The notes: generated by a model not told the origin, from the letters alone. 37,794 nucleotides of DNA from Herbinix sp. (GCA_028701595.1 JAQVQL010000002.1:1-37794), one strand, 5' to 3'; shown: positions 15,766 to 25,024, counted from the first letter of the stretch. Numbers and translations are program-made.

Positions 15766-16495
15766 TCCTAGCAAGCCTCCTTTCGAATACAGACATAAGC
15801 CTGGATAGACCCATAACTATAACCAAATAAAATAAGGCCGCAATTATAAGAGGAGGCAATATGTCCCAGGTTCTTGAGCCGATATATTGAGCTGCTTTAG
15901 TAAGATCAGTAATTGCTATCATACTTGCAACAGAGGTTTCTTTTATTAATACGATAAATTCGTTACCTAAGGCGGGAAGTATGTTCTTAATAGCCTGAGG
16001 AAGAATTATCTTTACCATGGTTTGTATATAATTCATCCCGAGAGAGCGTCCCGCCTCCATCTGCCCTCTGTCAATAGACTCAATTCCTGCCCTTATAATT
16101 TCTGCCACATAAGCACCGGAGTTTATTCCAAAGCAGACAGAGCCAATAATTATCTCATTGGAACTCCTTGACGTAAATATTAGATTATATATTATAAGAA
16201 GCTGTACCATCAGTGGTGTACCCCTTATAACATTAATATATACATTACATATGGATGAAAGCCACTTAATCTTATAGTTAGCAGCCGTCACCTTAAATAC
16301 TGCTACAAGAACACCGATTAGTATGCCTAATATAATTGCAAAGAAAGATATTAGTAGCGTTATCTTTAGTCCCTGCAGATAAGCAAGATATCTCTGGTCA
16401 GGAACTATCGCATTATAAAATGACATATATATGCCCTTAGCCCAGTCAGCTATGGACGATAGAATCCTATTAATCCATGAACCTGATAAATACAA
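15752..16495 (-). CDS. Polar amino-acid ABC transporter, permease
   Basis: The 247-residue inner-membrane permease has an N-terminal soluble extension of about 40 residues. About five membrane segments follow. The EAA loop ([33 protein letters not shown] region) contacts the ATPase. The His/Glu/Gln/Arg/opine family signature is clear ([18 protein letters not shown]). The start is TTG, supported by GGAGG 7 bases upstream. A hairpin lies between this gene and the upstream binding-protein gene (16554-16576). Confidence 0.94.
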   Translation of the reverse strand: MYLSGSWINRILSSIADWAKGIYMSFYNAIVPDQRYLAYLQGLKITLLISFFAIILGILIGVLVAVFKVTAANYKIKWLSSICNVYINVIRGTPLMVQLLIIYNLIFTSRSSNEIIIGSVCFGINSGAYVAEIIRAGIESIDRGQMEAGRSLGMNYIQTMVKIILPQAIKNILPALGNEFIVLIKETSVASMIAITDLTKAAQYIGSRTWDILPPLIIAALFYLVIVMGLSRLMSVFERRLARSDNN

Positions 16496-16553
16496 TTCAC
16501 TTCCTCCCTTCCATGAATACTTTTTTAGTATATACTATCCTTAAATTAATATA

Positions 16554-16576
16554 GGGCTGCATTAGTAACACAGCCC
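16554..16576 (-). terminator. Hairpin between binding-protein and permease genes
   Basis: The stem GGGCTG/CAGCCC, with an 11-base loop and AT-rich flanks (TATATTAATTT) on the minus strand, lies in the gap between binding-protein stop and permease start. This is the usual position of a partial terminator or mRNA-stabilising hairpin that makes the binding protein more abundant than the membrane parts. Confidence 0.5.
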
Positions 16577-16607
16577 CTACAACATTTAATGTTATCTTGC
16601 AGTCCTT

Positions 16608-17354
16608 CTAATCCTGTTTTTTTGTATGATTAGCAGTAAATTCTTCAATCTTTCCATCTGCCTTTAGCTGCTCGATTACAGTATTGATATCCTCAAGCAA
16701 ATCCTTATTACCCTTCTTTACTGCAATAGCATATTTATCCTCGAATAATACTCCGTCTAGAATTACAAGCTCGGAATTAGTGGCAACCATATCCTCAGCC
16801 GGAAATTGATCCATTACTACACAATCAATCTTGCCATTCTTTAGATCCTCAGCTGCCTGACCAAACTTACTATATCTTTTTATTTCCTTTGCAGATATAT
16901 TGTCTTCTACCCAAAAATCTGCAATATTTCCCTGTTGTACGCCGATAATCTTATTATCCAAATCATCTATACTTTCTACTCTTGGATCCTCTTTATTAAC
17001 GACTACAACCTCGGTTGAATTAACATAGTCAATTGAAAAATCCATTTTCTCTAAACGGTCCTCATCTACAGATACACCCGCTGCTACAAAATCTACTGTA
17101 CCGTTCTGTACAGCAATAAGAGCTCCCTCAAATTCCATATTCTTTATTTCAAGCTCTTTTCCAAGATGGTCTGCTATTGCCTGTGCAATATCCATATCTA
17201 TTCCAACAACATCATTACCCTTCATGTATTCATAGGGTGCAAAGCCTGCCTCTGTTCCAACAATAAGTGTATCCTTCTTTGATCCACATCCTGCAAGTAA
17301 CAGTGCCGACAGCAATATAATAGTACTCAATAAACCAATAATTCCCTTTTTCAT
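16608..17354 (-). CDS. Polar amino-acid ABC transporter, substrate-binding lipoprotein
   Basis: This is an extracytoplasmic type 3 solute-binding protein anchored by lipid. The start at 17354 (MKKGIIGLLSTIILL) is set by GGAGG 5 bases upstream; the track's 14 extra residues come from the leader. The signal peptide ends in lipobox LLAGC (Cys at about residue 23). Then come VGTEAGFAPYEYMKGNDVVGIDMDI and DFVAAGVSVDEDRLEKMDFS, the ligand-binding lobe pattern of amino-acid binders. It is 249 residues long. It is first of binding protein-permease-ATPase and lies 56 bases after cheW; its leader contains a perfect 9-bp hairpin. Confidence 0.94.
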   Translation of the reverse strand: MKKGIIGLLSTIILLSALLLAGCGSKKDTLIVGTEAGFAPYEYMKGNDVVGIDMDIAQAIADHLGKELEIKNMEFEGALIAVQNGTVDFVAAGVSVDEDRLEKMDFSIDYVNSTEVVVVNKEDPRVESIDDLDNKIIGVQQGNIADFWVEDNISAKEIKRYSKFGQAAEDLKNGKIDCVVMDQFPAEDMVATNSELVILDGVLFEDKYAIAVKKGNKDLLEDINTVIEQLKADGKIEEFTANHTKKQD

Positions 17355-17370
17355 CTTATCCTCCAACTCC

Positions 17371-17394
17371 GCTAAATTCATCTTTGAATTTAGC
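17371..17394 (-). other. Perfect hairpin in leader of the binding-protein gene
   Basis: GCTAAATTC / GAATTTAGC, 9 bp with a 6-base loop, ends immediately before the GGAGTTGGAGG SD region of the lipoprotein gene. It is not followed by a T-run, so it is not an intrinsic terminator. It may be an operator, an RNA stabiliser, or an occlusion structure. Confidence 0.7.
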
Positions 17395-17410
17395 ATTAAA
17401 ATTTCTTAAT

Positions 17411-17866
17411 CTACTTTTTATCTTTTTGCTTTAATGCGTCCATCTCTTCGTTACTTAGAAGAAAACTACTATCTAAAAGTAGAATCAGCCCATCATCAAC
17501 CTTTGCAATAGACTTAATATAAGAGGTGTCATTGCATTTTATGACAGAAGGAACATCAAATATGTCGGATGAATCAATATCAAGTATACCCTTAACTTGA
17601 TCCACCTCAAAAGCAATATCCATCCCCTTAACATCAATTATCAAATATCTGGTGTCCTTATCCTGATTTTTATCTTCTATACCAAACTTTCTTCTAAGGC
17701 TATAAACAGGGATTTCTCTGCCACGCAAATTAATCTTGCCCTTAACATTAGAAGGTGAATTAGCAATTTTATTAATATCCATATCCTTTTCTATAGTACT
17801 CACTTCTATAATATCGAGTCCATAGTCTTCCCCATTTAATTGAAAAACCGCCTGCTTCGTACTCAT
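17411..17866 (-). CDS. cheW: CheW-like chemotaxis coupling protein
   Basis: The 151-residue protein is a single CheW domain that links chemoreceptors to CheA kinase. Matching features are the N-terminal QAVFQLNGEDYGLDIIEVSTIE, the central VKGKINLRGREIPVYSLRRKFG and the C-terminal KVDDGLILLLDSSFLLSNEEM. No receiver domain (as in CheV) is fused. SD GGGAGG lies 6 bases before ATG. It is 39 bases after prfB and 56 bases before a transporter operon, away from other che genes. It may be a second CheW or serve a dedicated receptor array. Co-transcription with prfB is likely, since no promoter is obvious in the gap. Confidence 0.9.
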   Translation of the reverse strand: MSTKQAVFQLNGEDYGLDIIEVSTIEKDMDINKIANSPSNVKGKINLRGREIPVYSLRRKFGIEDKNQDKDTRYLIIDVKGMDIAFEVDQVKGILDIDSSDIFDVPSVIKCNDTSYIKSIAKVDDGLILLLDSSFLLSNEEMDALKQKDKK

Positions 17867-17905
17867 AAACTACCTCCCTAGCCTTTTACAGGTTTTCTCT
17901 TAGGA

Positions 17906-19019
17906 TTAATTTTTATTTTGCGCATTCCATATTAAGTATGCATTTATAAATGGATCAAGGTTTCCATCAAGAACACCGGTTGCATTGCCTACTTCCTCGT
18001 TAGTTCTGTGATCCTTTACCATAGTATAAGGCTGTAAAACGTAGGAACGAATCTGACTACCCCAGCCTATTTCCTTAACATCTCCGCGGATTCCAGATAT
18101 CTTATCCAGATTCTCCTGCTGCTTCATAAGATATAATCTAGCCTTAAGAATCTGCATTGCCTTATCCTTATTCTGTAGCTGAGAACGTTCATTCTGACAT
18201 TGCACTACTGTATTAGTAGGAATGTGAGTAATTCGGATAGCTGATGATGTTTTATTAACATGCTGTCCTCCTGCACCACTGGAACGGAAGGTATCAATCC
18301 TTAAATCCTTCTCATCGATGGTGATTCCTGTATCGTCCTCAATATCAGGCATGACATCACAGGAAACAAAGGAGGTTTGGCGTTTTCCGGCTGCATTAAA
18401 TGGTGATATTCTTACCAAACGGTGTACACCTCGTTCGGATTTCAAATAGCCATAAGCATTCTCACCATTAACCTGAAGTGTAACAGACTTAAGACCCGCT
18501 TCATCTCCATCCAAGAAGTCTAAAATCTCTGTGGAAAAGCCCCTCTTATCAGCCCATCTTTGATACATCCGAAGGAGCATATTTGCCCAGTCGCAGCTTT
18601 CCGTTCCACCAGCACCCGCATGAAGGGTAAGGATAGCGTTGTAGCTGTCATAGGACTCAGATAACATTGTCTTAAGCTTCAAGTCCTCTAAATCCCGTGT
18701 AAATTTATTAAATGCCTCTTCAATCTCCGGAATTAGTGACTCATCACTTTCTTCATATCCCATCTGGATTAAGGTAGTAACATCGTCATATTCTGATTTA
18801 AGCCTATTATATTCTTCTACGGTACCTTTAAGCTTTGTAAGCTCCTTCATAAGTTTTTGAGCATTACTGGCATCATCCCAAAAATCAGGCTCAGCCATGA
18901 TTTTATTAATTCCTTCTATGCGCGAAATCTTCTCTGCCAGGTCAAAGTGAATCCCCCACTTCAGCCAGCGGTTTTTCATAGGTTTCTAAGGTATACTTAT
19001 ATTGATCTAATTCAACCAC
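17906..19019 (-). CDS. prfB: Peptide chain release factor 2, programmed +1 frameshift
   Basis: RF2 terminates translation at UAA and UGA. The product is encoded in two frames. Codons 1-25 start at GTG 19019 (VELDQYKYTLETYEKPLAEV...) and end at CTT (18947-18945) followed by an in-frame TGA (18944-18942). A +1 slip that skips base 18944 continues at GAC 18943 into the long frame. The slip site CTTTGA, with GGGGG a few bases upstream, is the classic RF2 autoregulatory frameshift. The mature protein is about 370 residues. It has SPF (UGA/UAA recognition) in RISPFNAAGKR and GGQ in SGAGGQHVNKTSS. The ORF-track start at 18979 is in the wrong frame upstream of the slip. SD GAGGTG lies 5 bases before GTG, very close to the predicted mRNA 5' end. 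Confidence 0.96.
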
Positions 19020-19038
19020 TTAATCACCTCTTTCAAGT

Positions 19039-19067
19039 ATTATATCACGTCGCTAATAATTATACAA
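19039..19067 (-). promoter_or_regulatory. Promoter of prfB
   Basis: The -35 is TTGTAT (19062-19067), with a 17-base spacer and -10 TATAAT (19039-19044) preceded by TGA. The predicted leader is only about 13 bases, so the SD lies almost at the mRNA 5' end. Confidence 0.7.
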
Positions 19068-19125
19068 CATAAATGTATATTAATACGTTATGTTTTTAAA
19101 CATTTTGTTATTGGATTTTTGTCCT

Positions 19126-21699
19126 TTATACATTTCGTCCGCAGCAGTGCTTATATTTCCTTCCGCTACCGCATGGGCAAGGATCATTAGGCTGAACCTT
19201 TTTTCCTATTCTTTTTATAGGAGCATTGGCTAGGCTGTCATCTCTATTGGTGCCTGTAACCTTTGCCACCTGTTCTCTTTCAACCTTTTGCTCTATTCTT
19301 ACATGCATAAGGGCCTTAACTGTTTCTTCTTGTATTGAATCTGTCATAGCTTCAAACATTTCGAATCCTTGGAATTTATATTCCACGATTGGTTGACGAT
19401 TACCATAAGCCTGAAGTCCAATTCCCTGACGAAGCTGATCCATATCATCGATATGATCCATCCATTTACGGTCAATAGACTTTAGGAGAATTACGCGTTC
19501 TAGTTCTCTCAAATGCTCACTTTCAGGAAACTGTGCTTCTTTTTCCTCATACTGCTTAACAGCTATCTCCTTCAATTGCTGTATCAGATTATTTTTCTTC
19601 ATACTCTTCATCTGATCAGCTGAAATTTGAACTGGTTCCATAGGTATTATAGGTAGTAGGAGATTGTTTAATGCTTCTAGATCCCATTCACTTACAGGCT
19701 GGTCCTCACTTATGCAGGAATTAACACATCCCTCAACAGTATCGGTTATCATCTTATATATGGTATCTCGCATGCTTTCCCCATCTAGAACTCTTCTTCT
19801 TTCTTCGTATATAACCTCTCTCTGCTCATTATTAACCTGGTCATATTCCAAAAGATTCTTTCTGATACCAAAGTTGTTACTCTCTATTCTTTTTTGTGCT
19901 TTCTCTATAGCATTTGAAAGCATACCATGCTCGATCTGTTCACCGTCGGCAATACCCAAGGAATTGAAAATTCCCATCAGTCGTTCCGAGCCAAATAGAC
20001 GCATAAGGTCATCCTCAAGTGAAATATAGAATCTGGATTCACCGGGGTCACCCTGTCTACCTGCACGTCCTCGTAGCTGGTTATCAATACGTCTTGCTTC
20101 ATGCCTTTCAGTACCGATAATCTTTAGCCCGCCTACTTCGGCCACACCTTCACCAAGCTTAATATCCGTACCACGACCTGCCATATTCGTAGCAATAGTA
20201 ACGCCTCCAAACTTACCAGCCTCAGCTATTATCTCTGCCTCCATCTCATGGAACTTAGCGTTTAGTACATTATGCGGAATATTCTTTTTCTTTAATAGAG
20301 TACTAATCTCCTCAGAAGCATCAATTGTGATGGTACCTACGAGCACGGGTTGACCTTTTTTATGAGATTCAACAATCTCATCAATTATTGCATCATGCTT
20401 TTCCTTCAGAGTCTTATAAACTGCATCCTGCCTATCAATACGTGCTACAGGCACATTAGTGGGAACCTCAATTACGTCCATTCCATAGATTTCTCTAAAT
20501 TCCTGTTCTTCCGTCAGGGCAGTACCGGTCATACCACATTTCTTATTATATTTATTAAAGAAGTTCTGGAATGTAATTGTCGCAAGAGTCTTACTTTCCC
20601 TATTAACCTTAACATGCTCCTTTGCCTCTATTGCCTGATGAAGTCCGTCACTATAACGTCTACCAGGCATAATACGTCCTGTAAACTCGTCCACAATTAA
20701 AACATCATTATCCTTAACAACATAATCCTTATCCCTGTGCATTAAATTATGTGCTCTAAGTGCAAGAATAATATTATGTTGAATTTCAAGGTTTTCAGGG
20801 TCTGCAAGGTTTTCTATACTGAAAAAGCTTTCAACTCTCTTTACACCATCTGCAGTCAGATGAACAGTCTTTTCCTTCTCATTAACAATGAAGTCACCTT
20901 CTTCTGTTATTTCTTCCTTCATGATGGCAGCCATCTTAGTAAGCTCACCACTTGCCTTACCCTTAGTTAGCTGTCTGGCAAGTATGTCACATACCCTATA
21001 AAGCTCAGTGGACTTTCCACTGCTGCCGGATATAATAAGAGGAGTCCTGGCTTCGTCAATAAGGACAGAGTCGACTTCGTCAATTATAGCAAAGTGAAGA
21101 TCTCTTTGTACTAGTTGTTCCTTATAAATGACCATGTTATCCCTTAGGTAATCAAAGCCAAATTCATTATTGGTACCATAGGTAATATCACAGGCATATG
21201 CTTCTCGTCTATCATCCTTTTCTATGCTATTAAGAACAACTCCTACCTTTAAACCTAAAAAATTATGAATCTGACCCATCCATTCCGAGTCACGCTTGGC
21301 TAGGTAATCATTAACGGTAACAATATGGACACCCTTCTCTTCTAAGGCATTAAGATAAGCAGGTAAAGTAGCCATCAGGGTTTTCCCCTCACCAGTCCTC
21401 ATCTCAGCAATACGTCCCTGGTGAAGTATTACACCTGCAATTAGCTGCACTCTAAAAGGTCTCTGTTTGATTGTTCTTTTTGCTGCCTCACGTACAACGG
21501 CATATGCTTCTACTAATATATCATCTAGGGTTTCACCATTCTTAAGTCTGCTTTTGAATTCAGTGGTTTTTGCTCTAAGAGCCTCATCAGATAGCTTTTC
21601 ATACTCAGGCTCCAAAGCTTCTATCTGATCTACAATAGGTATTACTCGTTTAATTTCTCTCTCACTATGAGTTCCGAATATTTTCTCTATTAATCCCAT
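19126..21699 (-). CDS. secA: Protein translocase ATPase SecA
   Basis: SecA is the motor that drives preproteins through SecYEG. The 857-residue protein has Walker A MRTGEGKT at about 100-107 and [19 protein letters not shown] (Walker B and following). It has the [10 protein letters not shown] and [13 protein letters not shown] helicase motifs and a preprotein cross-linking domain. The C-terminus is a zinc-binding tail [14 protein letters not shown] that contacts SecB or ribosomes. The track start (GTG 21711) directly abuts AGGA; ATG 21699 (MGLIEKIFG), 10 bases past AGGAG, matches other SecAs. It is followed by prfB, a common pairing. The promoter is at 21752-21780. Confidence 0.97.
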   Translation of the reverse strand: MGLIEKIFGTHSEREIKRVIPIVDQIEALEPEYEKLSDEALRAKTTEFKSRLKNGETLDDILVEAYAVVREAAKRTIKQRPFRVQLIAGVILHQGRIAEMRTGEGKTLMATLPAYLNALEEKGVHIVTVNDYLAKRDSEWMGQIHNFLGLKVGVVLNSIEKDDRREAYACDITYGTNNEFGFDYLRDNMVIYKEQLVQRDLHFAIIDEVDSVLIDEARTPLIISGSSGKSTELYRVCDILARQLTKGKASGELTKMAAIMKEEITEEGDFIVNEKEKTVHLTADGVKRVESFFSIENLADPENLEIQHNIILALRAHNLMHRDKDYVVKDNDVLIVDEFTGRIMPGRRYSDGLHQAIEAKEHVKVNRESKTLATITFQNFFNKYNKKCGMTGTALTEEQEFREIYGMDVIEVPTNVPVARIDRQDAVYKTLKEKHDAIIDEIVESHKKGQPVLVGTITIDASEEISTLLKKKNIPHNVLNAKFHEMEAEIIAEAGKFGGVTIATNMAGRGTDIKLGEGVAEVGGLKIIGTERHEARRIDNQLRGRAGRQGDPGESRFYISLEDDLMRLFGSERLMGIFNSLGIADGEQIEHGMLSNAIEKAQKRIESNNFGIRKNLLEYDQVNNEQREVIYEERRRVLDGESMRDTIYKMITDTVEGCVNSCISEDQPVSEWDLEALNNLLLPIIPMEPVQISADQMKSMKKNNLIQQLKEIAVKQYEEKEAQFPESEHLRELERVILLKSIDRKWMDHIDDMDQLRQGIGLQAYGNRQPIVEYKFQGFEMFEAMTDSIQEETVKALMHVRIEQKVEREQVAKVTGTNRDDSLANAPIKRIGKKVQPNDPCPCGSGRKYKHCCGRNV

Positions 21700-21751
21700 T
21701 TTTATACTCACTCCTGTGTTTTCACATGTTCTTTGCGATTATTCACCTAAT

Positions 21752-21780
21752 ATTGTAACATTAGGAGTATTGTTATTCAA
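21752..21780 (-). promoter_or_regulatory. Promoter of secA
   Basis: The -35 is TTGAAT (21775-21780), with a 17-base spacer and -10 TACAAT (21752-21757) preceded by TGT. Confidence 0.65.
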
Positions 21781-21807
21781 CTTATTTTTATTATAAGCAT
21801 TTTTGGC

Positions 21808-21840
21808 ATAGTAAAGGCTGCCACAAAAGCGACAGCCTTA
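21808..21840 (-). terminator. Terminator-like hairpin after hpf
   Basis: AAGGCTG/CAGCCTT (21814-21839), with a 12-base loop, is followed by TTTACT on the minus strand. It lies about 70 bases past the hpf stop and before the secA promoter. The T-run is short. Confidence 0.65.
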
Positions 21841-21908
21841 AGTCTATAGTCATAACCATTATGCTTCATTCACAGATTTGTATTAGAAAAACTCTCTGCA
21901 TTATTATA

Positions 21909-22436
21909 TTAATACTCAGGTTCAATAAGTCCATAGGTATTTCCTTTTCGTTTATATACTACATTTACTTCATTCGTACTAGCACTTCTAAACACATAGA
22001 AATTATGTCCTAAAAGTTCCATCTGTACACAAGCCTCTTCTGCATCCATAGGCTTAATTGCAAATCGCTTTGTTTTTACAATCTTTATACCATCGTCTTC
22101 AATATAATCATCTTCTATAAATGCTTTATTGAAATTGGTTGATGCTTGTTTATGATTTATCAATTTATTCTTATATTTTCTTAACTGACGCTCAATAATT
22201 TCCTCAACCAAATCAATCGATACATACATGTCGTTACTGGTCTCTTCCGCTCTGATAATACTCCCTTTAACAGGAATAGTGATCTCGATTTTTTGCCTTT
22301 CCTTCTCAACACTAAGAGTTACATGAATTTCTGTATCAGGAGTGAAATAACGTTCTAGTTTCCCAATTTTTTCATATACCGCTGTCTTTAAGCTTTCCGT
22401 TACATCAATATTCTTTCCGCTGATAATATAACGCAT
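21909..22436 (-). CDS. hpf: Ribosome hibernation promoting factor, long form
   Basis: Long HPF binds the decoding centre and dimerises 70S ribosomes into inactive 100S particles during slow growth. The 175-residue protein has an N-terminal beta-alpha S30AE domain (MRYIISGKNIDVTESLKTAVYEKIGKLERYF) and a linker. The C-terminal dimerisation domain contains PMDAEEACVQMELLGHNFYVFRSASTNEVNVVYKRKGNTYGLIEP, the hallmark of the long form. SD AAGGAG lies about 8 bases before ATG. A consensus promoter and a long intergenic region lie upstream; the gene appears to be monocistronic. Confidence 0.97.
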   Translation of the reverse strand: MRYIISGKNIDVTESLKTAVYEKIGKLERYFTPDTEIHVTLSVEKERQKIEITIPVKGSIIRAEETSNDMYVSIDLVEEIIERQLRKYKNKLINHKQASTNFNKAFIEDDYIEDDGIKIVKTKRFAIKPMDAEEACVQMELLGHNFYVFRSASTNEVNVVYKRKGNTYGLIEPEY

Positions 22437-22483
22437 AAGATCAACTCCTTTACCTTATTAGCATTTGATATATGCTTAATTAA

Positions 22484-22512
22484 ATTATAGCATAGTGTAA
22501 AAATTGTGACAA
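22484..22512 (-). promoter_or_regulatory. Promoter of hpf
   Basis: The -35 is TTGTCA (22507-22512), with a 17-base spacer and -10 TATAAT (22484-22489) preceded by TGC. No sigma-B/H-type signature was recognised. Confidence 0.8.
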
Positions 22513-22774
22513 GCACTTTAGGAATATGTACCCAAGTAGTGTCAAGCTTCATAATATTAGATATTTTTTATTTAATTATTACATAATCCTATTTTTTCCA
22601 GCATTTTTCGTTAAGATTTTGTTAATTTACATTAAATCAAGATGTTTTCCGACAATAGCATTCAATGGCAATTTTTGGTAACTTTTTCTTATAAAAGGTC
22701 GATTTATCAGAAGTAACAAAACGAATTTTCGAACTTGACACGTTTTTCCCTATGCGACAAGAGTAGTTTGCAAA

Positions 22775-22845
22775 TGTGGATAATGTGGATAAATCCGTGT
22801 ATAACTTCTTTTTATCCGAAAACCAGGCTTTTTAATTGTTGATAA
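22775..22845. other. Cluster of DnaA-box sequences
   Basis: Two perfect DnaA boxes (TGTGGATAA, reverse of TTATCCACA) abut exactly at 22775-22783 and 22784-22792. Nearby near-matches are CGTGTATAA (22796-22804, 7/9), TTATCCGAA (22812-22820, 7/9) and TGTTGATAA (22837-22845, 8/9). The cluster sits inside the 677-base gene-free stretch between hpf and the PilZ gene. No dnaA, dnaN or rpmH is adjacent, so this is not an obvious oriC. It may be a DnaA-titrating or regulatory site. Apart from this cluster, the hpf promoter and a PilZ terminator, I see nothing else in 22437-23113. Confidence 0.6.
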
Positions 22846-23073
22846 CTTTTTTGGTAATTTATAGTATCAAAATAATTATATCCATTTTAAGTAAATAATA
22901 TTCCCTGCTTTGTGCAGTATTACTATAGCCAACTTTGTCAATAGGTCTTTCCTATAATTTTTAATAAATATCTTAAAATCAAAAGACGCTAAATAAATCA
23001 ATTTTCAATACTTTATGAAAGCTTATTCATTATATTGCTAGCACAATTCATTAATCTATCGAATACTAAACTA

Positions 23074-23105
23074 ATAGAAATCCCATGGACACTAGGCCAT
23101 GGGAT
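23074..23105 (-). terminator. Terminator of the PilZ gene
   Basis: A perfect 9-bp stem ATCCCATGG/CCATGGGAT (23080-23105) with an 8-base loop is followed on the minus strand by TTCTATT. It starts 9 bases after the stop codon. Confidence 0.75.
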
Positions 23106-23113
23106 ACTTTGCT

Positions 23114-23473
23114 TTATTCTGGCTTAAGACTTCTTTCATAATGATCTACTTTGTCAGCAAGAAATGGGGCAAGTCCGACAAATTCCGCTCCATAAGCTTT
23201 CAGGTTTCCTTCTTCCCTACCGACTCTGACTATCTGAATTACCACTCTAAAGAAGTCGCCGTTACTAAAATTGATATTGCCTCTAAAATAATAACCTATA
23301 GGTAAATCTGCCTGGCTGACAAATCCTATTCCGCTTCTTGAGATGTCATAAACCGATATAGAAGCTCCTATATTACTGACTATAACATTATCTTGCTTAA
23401 ATATCTCATCTATCTCAAGTCTAAGCTCAATAGGTAGTCTTTTATTTTTTCTTCTTTCCTGATTATTATCCAT
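23114..23473 (-). CDS. PilZ domain protein (c-di-GMP binding)
   Basis: The 119-residue protein is a single PilZ domain. It has the c-di-GMP-contacting RxxxR motif near the N-terminus (RRKNKR, about residues 7-12) and the second motif DISRSGIGF (about 43-51). Both required motifs are intact, so it should bind cyclic di-GMP. As a stand-alone receiver it could act on flagella or on exopolysaccharide. The motility genes in the window favour the former, but that is inference. An SD (AAGGAG) lies 9 bases before ATG. It is a single gene with its own terminator. Confidence 0.88.
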   Translation of the reverse strand: MDNNQERRKNKRLPIELRLEIDEIFKQDNVIVSNIGASISVYDISRSGIGFVSQADLPIGYYFRGNINFSNGDFFRVVIQIVRVGREEGNLKAYGAEFVGLAPFLADKVDHYERSLKPE

Positions 23474-23576
23474 AAGGCATGCTCCTTCTATATTATTACA
23501 AATAGTCTTACAAAAGGTTAATGAAATAACACTATCCTTATTTTACCACAAAAAAAATTATAATCCAATATTATTT

Positions 23577-23625
23577 AAAATAAGGCTATTCTATAACTCC
23601 ATTTAATGAGTGTTATAAAATAGCC
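23577..23625 (-). terminator. Terminator of the NlpC/P60 gene
   Basis: The stem GGCTATT-TATAAC/GTTATA-AATAGCC (23584-23625) has small internal mismatches and is followed on the minus strand by TTATTTTAAAT. It lies about 15 bases after the stop codon of the hydrolase. Confidence 0.7.
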
Positions 23626-23639
23626 CTGTTCTTATATTA

Positions 23640-24896
23640 TTAATTAACAACTCTTCTTACGCAATAAACCTTACGATAGTTGTACTGTGATATGATAATA
23701 CCCTGTCTCGTGCTAGCAGCATGTACAATCTTATCATTACCTATATACATAGCCACATGGTTTACGGTTCCGCTGCTGTTGGTATAGAATATCAAATCTC
23801 CCGGCTGACGATCGCTAAGATTAACCTTTCGACCTGCTGTTCTAGCCTGATCCCTGGATACTCTATCAAGCTTATATCCATATTGCTTATAAATGGTATA
23901 TACAAAGCCTGAGCAGTCTGCGCCCTTTGTAAGGCTCGTGCCACCCCAGACATATCGGTTTCCTACAAACTTCTGTGCATAATTAGCTATTTCCTTACCT
24001 GAAGAACTACCGGTGCTAGAGCTAGAGGAAGGTTTGTTATCTTCTTTCTTTGATTCTTGATTATTCTTTTTACTTTCCTCCGCAGCCCTTCTGGCCTCTT
24101 CCTGTCTTCTGGCTTGATCCTGACGTCTTCTTTCCTCTTCTTCGGCAAGACGCTGCAATCTTTCTGCCTCGGCTCTTTCCGCCTCACGCTGCTGCCTAAT
24201 TATTCTTTGCTCTTCCTCTATGGATATAGCCTTTTTAAATATAACCTCAATATCCACATAATCTTTATGTACAAAACCGGTAAAATCGTTACCCATATCG
24301 TCTGAGCTAATAAGTATCTCTACCCATTCATCATATTCCTTAACTACGGGGAAACGCTCGCCTAAGGGAATTAATTCCAAGGTTTTTGATTCGATACTTT
24401 GCTCTTCACGTACTCGCAATGTTGGTGTTCCTACAACCGTTGCATATTTTTCGGCATATTCATCAGCAAGTTTTTCTGCCTCCTTACCGATAGCAAGATA
24501 GTTCGAAGCAATATATCCCTCTACATCACCGGAGACAATCTTTACCCAATCTCCTTCCAGCCGTTCTAATATCTCAGCGGCACAACCGTTGTATAGCTTT
24601 CCAACAACATCAATTTCTGTTGATGGTTGGCTTCTAACATTTACATAGCTACTAGCTACAGAAACACCTAGATTTGAAAAAGGTGAATATATCTCTGAAT
24701 TAAATAATTCTGTTATCTTATCACTTACTTCATTATCTCCACAGGAATATACATCGCCCAAGGTTTTTGATATACCTGCCACACCATACTCGACCGATGT
24801 CAACTCCTCGGCATATGCTTTATCCTTTGAAGCTGATAAAAGCATTAAGGCTGATACTGCTATAATGGCAGATTTAAGAGCCTGATATTTTTTCAT
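23640..24896 (-). CDS. Secreted SH3b-SH3b-NlpC/P60 peptidoglycan hydrolase
   Basis: This is a cell-wall endopeptidase cleaving stem peptides. From the chosen start (MKKYQALKSAI, GGAGG 7 bases upstream; the track's first 16 residues are leader) it has 418 residues. A signal peptide covers about 1-29 (..DKAYAEE). Two SH3b domains follow (about 83-138, SSYVNVRSQPSTE; and about 150-215, TPTLRVREEQS). Then comes an Arg/Glu/Gln-rich coiled coil (about 225-285), a Ser-rich linker, and the NlpC/P60 domain (about 300-418). The domain has catalytic Cys about 328 (GADCSGF) and His about 380 and 392 (NHVAMYIG, IVHAAS). The charged coiled coil resembles those of secreted clostridial PcsB/CwlO-type hydrolases. 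It has its own consensus promoter and terminator. Confidence 0.95.
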   Translation of the reverse strand: MKKYQALKSAIIAVSALMLLSASKDKAYAEELTSVEYGVAGISKTLGDVYSCGDNEVSDKITELFNSEIYSPFSNLGVSVASSYVNVRSQPSTEIDVVGKLYNGCAAEILERLEGDWVKIVSGDVEGYIASNYLAIGKEAEKLADEYAEKYATVVGTPTLRVREEQSIESKTLELIPLGERFPVVKEYDEWVEILISSDDMGNDFTGFVHKDYVDIEVIFKKAISIEEEQRIIRQQREAERAEAERLQRLAEEEERRRQDQARRQEEARRAAEESKKNNQESKKEDNKPSSSSSTGSSSGKEIANYAQKFVGNRYVWGGTSLTKGADCSGFVYTIYKQYGYKLDRVSRDQARTAGRKVNLSDRQPGDLIFYTNSSGTVNHVAMYIGNDKIVHAASTRQGIIISQYNYRKVYCVRRVVN

Positions 24897-24995
24897 ATGT
24901 ATTCCTCCCAAGTATTGCAAGCAACATGCTCTTGTCGAATGCAAAGCGGATAGCCATGGTATAATTGTTACAAATATGTTACATCTTTGATAACA

Positions 24996-25024
24996 ATTAT
25001 AGCAAACCCTATACTTGGTGTCAA
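24996..25024 (-). promoter_or_regulatory. Consensus promoter of the NlpC/P60 gene
   Basis: There is a perfect -35 TTGACA (25019-25024), a 17-base spacer and a perfect -10 TATAAT (24996-25001) preceded by TGC. It is the strongest-looking promoter in the window. The leader is about 95 bases and contains TTGTTA..TAACAA arms and a repeated GTAACA. Confidence 0.88.

Noticed and set aside
22437-23113. Calling this region oriC
   Set aside because: DnaA boxes are present, but dnaA/dnaN/rpmH are not adjacent and only two boxes are perfect; it is recorded as a cluster only.
24945-24995. Riboswitch in the NlpC/P60 leader (ydaO/c-di-AMP type)
   Set aside because: The leader is only about 95 bases with simple GTAACA repeats and lacks conserved aptamer sequence.
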